A stretch of DNA of 5,772 nucleotides from an uncultured bacterium (GTDB taxonomy: Bacteria > Patescibacteriota > Minisyncoccia > Phycocordibacterales > UBA1006), in NCBI GenBank assembly GCA_937898165.1, contig CALDKO010000054.1:1-5772 (forward strand), read 5' to 3'. Position 1 is the first letter of the stretch, and each line of letters begins with the position of its first letter. Positions 5,247 to 5,772 of this stretch are shown one piece after another. Position numbers and translations under genes: made by a program. Below the pieces are notes generated by a model. That model was not told the DNA's origin and ran no database searches. It saw only the letters and a program-made list of their open reading frames with translations.

Positions 5247-5290
5247 GGTATAGGATCTTGAATTTTTTATAGATTCAGGTATACTATATC
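5247..5290 (+). repeat. Two-tier imperfect hairpin between tsf and the next gene
   Basis: An outer 7-bp stem (GGTATAG 5247-5253 with CTATATC 5284-5290, one G-U pair) and an inner 7-bp stem (CTTGAAT 5257-5263 with ATTCAGG 5273-5279, one G-U pair) are joined by a small internal loop and closed by a 9-nt loop. It lies 11 bases past the tsf stop and could protect or end the rpsB-tsf mRNA. It lacks a 3' U tract, so it is not a standard intrinsic terminator. The same DNA carries the predicted promoter of the next gene. Confidence 0.45.
5258..5285 (+). promoter_or_regulatory. Predicted promoter of the 106-aa membrane protein gene
   Basis: TTGAAT (5258-5263), a 16-bp spacer and TATACT (5280-5285) form a plausible promoter. 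The start point would be near 5292, only about 4 nt before the ATG at 5296, so translation would be nearly leaderless. The gene may also be reached by readthrough from tsf. Confidence 0.5.
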
Positions 5291-5295
5291 AGTCT

Positions 5296-5616
5296 ATGTA
5301 TTTTTTACTTGCGACAATATGTGCGCTAATTGGTATAGGAATTCTCCTCATACAGAAAAAACCTGTACTGGAATATCATAAACCCATTATTGACACTGAT
5401 CGATGGATTGAACACTGGGAACTTGCTTTTCAGAACTCTTTACGCAAAATGCTACGTTTTGTTGTAATTCATTTAGTTGGATGGTATCGTTTTATTATTC
5501 ATGATATTACGATCCATAAAACGATGAAAAAGAAGGTTCGTGAATTACTCTATGAACATCATCGTGAACAAAAAGCAACCTCAACTCGATTATCTGTCCG
5601 AAAAGACGATAATTAA
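5296..5616 (+). CDS. Hypothetical membrane-anchored basic protein, 106 aa
   Basis: I do not recognise this family. The protein starts with a clear membrane helix (about residues 2-19, LLATICALIGIGILLI core) followed by Lys-Lys, so the bulk should lie in the cytoplasm (N-out, positive-inside rule). The remainder is basic and rich in His, Trp and Arg. A second moderately hydrophobic, possibly amphipathic stretch lies at 52-69 (MLRFVVIHLVGWYRFIIH), and a strongly charged helix follows (KTMKKKVRELLYEHHREQK, 75-93). The tail is Ser/Arg/Asp-rich. The ATG at 5296 is directly before the hydrophobic segment, and no upstream start is needed. No Shine-Dalgarno motif is present. The gene is 60 bases after tsf on the same strand and just upstream of tRNA-Thr. 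Neither the neighbours nor the motifs indicate a function. Confidence 0.72.
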   Translation: MYFLLATICALIGIGILLIQKKPVLEYHKPIIDTDRWIEHWELAFQNSLRKMLRFVVIHLVGWYRFIIHDITIHKTMKKKVRELLYEHHREQKATSTRLSVRKDDN

Positions 5617-5617
5617 T

Positions 5618-5643
5618 CAACATATCATATATTGGATATGTTG
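5618..5643 (+). repeat. Perfect 9-bp hairpin just upstream of tRNA-Thr
   Basis: CAACATATC (5618-5626) pairs perfectly with GATATGTTG (5635-5643) across an 8-nt loop. It begins one base after the stop of the 106-aa gene and ends three bases before the tRNA 5' end. There is no U tract, so it is unlikely to be an intrinsic terminator. It may form the 3' end of the upstream mRNA or a leader of the tRNA precursor next to the RNase P cleavage point. Confidence 0.5.
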
Positions 5644-5646
5644 CCT

Positions 5647-5719
5647 GCCGCTTTAGCTCAGTTGGTAGAGCAACGGTTTTGTAAACCGTAGGTCGTCAGT
5701 TCGAGCCTGACAAGCGGCT
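5647..5719 (+). tRNA. tRNA-Thr (anticodon UGU)
   Basis: A full cloverleaf of 73 nt can be folded. It has acceptor stem GCCGCTT/AAGCGGC, D arm GCTC/GAGC with loop AGTTGGTA, anticodon stem ACGGT/ACCGT with loop TTTGTAA, a 5-nt variable loop, and T arm GTCAG/CTGAC with loop TTCGAGC. The anticodon TGT (5680-5682) reads ACA, so it is threonine. The acceptor pairs G1-C72 and C2-G71, together with G35 and U36, agree with known ThrRS identity elements in E. coli. The discriminator is U. The following bases are CCT, so the full CCA is not encoded and must be completed by CCA-adding enzyme. Confidence 0.96.
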
Positions 5720-5724
5720 CCTTA

Positions 5725-5772
5725 ATGAAACTTTCTTCGGAAAGACCAACGGATGCGTGGGCAAGTCTGAGA
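5725..5772 (+). CDS. Possible start of a further gene (16 codons, cut by window end)
   Basis: An ATG five bases after the tRNA opens a frame that stays open to the window end and reads MKLSSERPTDAWASLR. The composition is richer in G and C than the neighbours (ACG, GCG, TGG and CTG codons). The segment also contains a small UUCG-tetraloop hairpin (5731-5744, stem CTTTC/GAAAG), so a structured RNA is an equal alternative. The evidence is too short to decide. Confidence 0.2.
   Translation, partial: MKLSSERPTDAWASLR

Noticed and set aside
401..5616. Recoding of TGA as glycine, as in some small-genome phyla
   Set aside because: No in-frame TGA interrupts any recognised protein, and glycine positions in the conserved motifs use GGN codons.
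5731..5744. UUCG hairpin as terminator of tRNA-Thr
   Set aside because: The stem has only 5 bp and no T tract follows.

Overview
The window is AT-rich bacterial chromosome with compact, housekeeping content. It holds a rod-shape pair (mreB, mreC), an unusually short prolyl-tRNA synthetase, the ribosomal pair rpsB-tsf, a tRNA-Thr gene and three small genes I do not recognise. Several traits together suggest a small-genome lineage such as the Candidate Phyla Radiation (Patescibacteria): ProS of 417 aa without the large editing insertion, EF-Ts of 195 aa, S2 of 222 aa, a tRNA without a full CCA tail, no Shine-Dalgarno motif before any start, and only TAA as stop codon. This placement is inference. 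The genetic code looks standard, because no in-frame TGA interrupts the recognised proteins.

Left part (1-1560): mreC (its 3' end lies beyond the left edge) and mreB are on the minus strand, one base apart, behind an extended -10 promoter that leaves almost no leader. A divergent promoter with a perfect 14-bp palindrome over its -35 box drives a two-helix membrane protein (1561-1989). A bidirectional terminator separates that gene from the convergent proS.

Middle part (2019-3933): proS (minus) follows a 104-aa orphan gene (minus). A strong terminator lies between them, and a small GC-rich hairpin sits directly against the proS start. The orphan's promoter and the rpsB promoter are back to back. 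The rpsB transcript begins with about 145 nt of untranslated, highly structured leader. It has a three-way junction, a further stem, and a 9-nt perfect loop-to-loop complementarity. I consider this the most interesting element here: a candidate autoregulatory RNA for the S2/EF-Ts operon.

Right part (3934-5772): rpsB and tsf form an operon. They are followed by a hairpin that overlaps the promoter of a 106-aa single-helix membrane protein, then a hairpin, tRNA-Thr(UGU), and possibly the first 16 codons of another gene.

The recognised genes serve cell-shape control (MreB/MreC) and translation (ProS, S2, EF-Ts, tRNA-Thr). Every stretch without a gene is shorter than 300 bases. The longest, 3664-3933, is filled by the divergent promoters and the rpsB leader.
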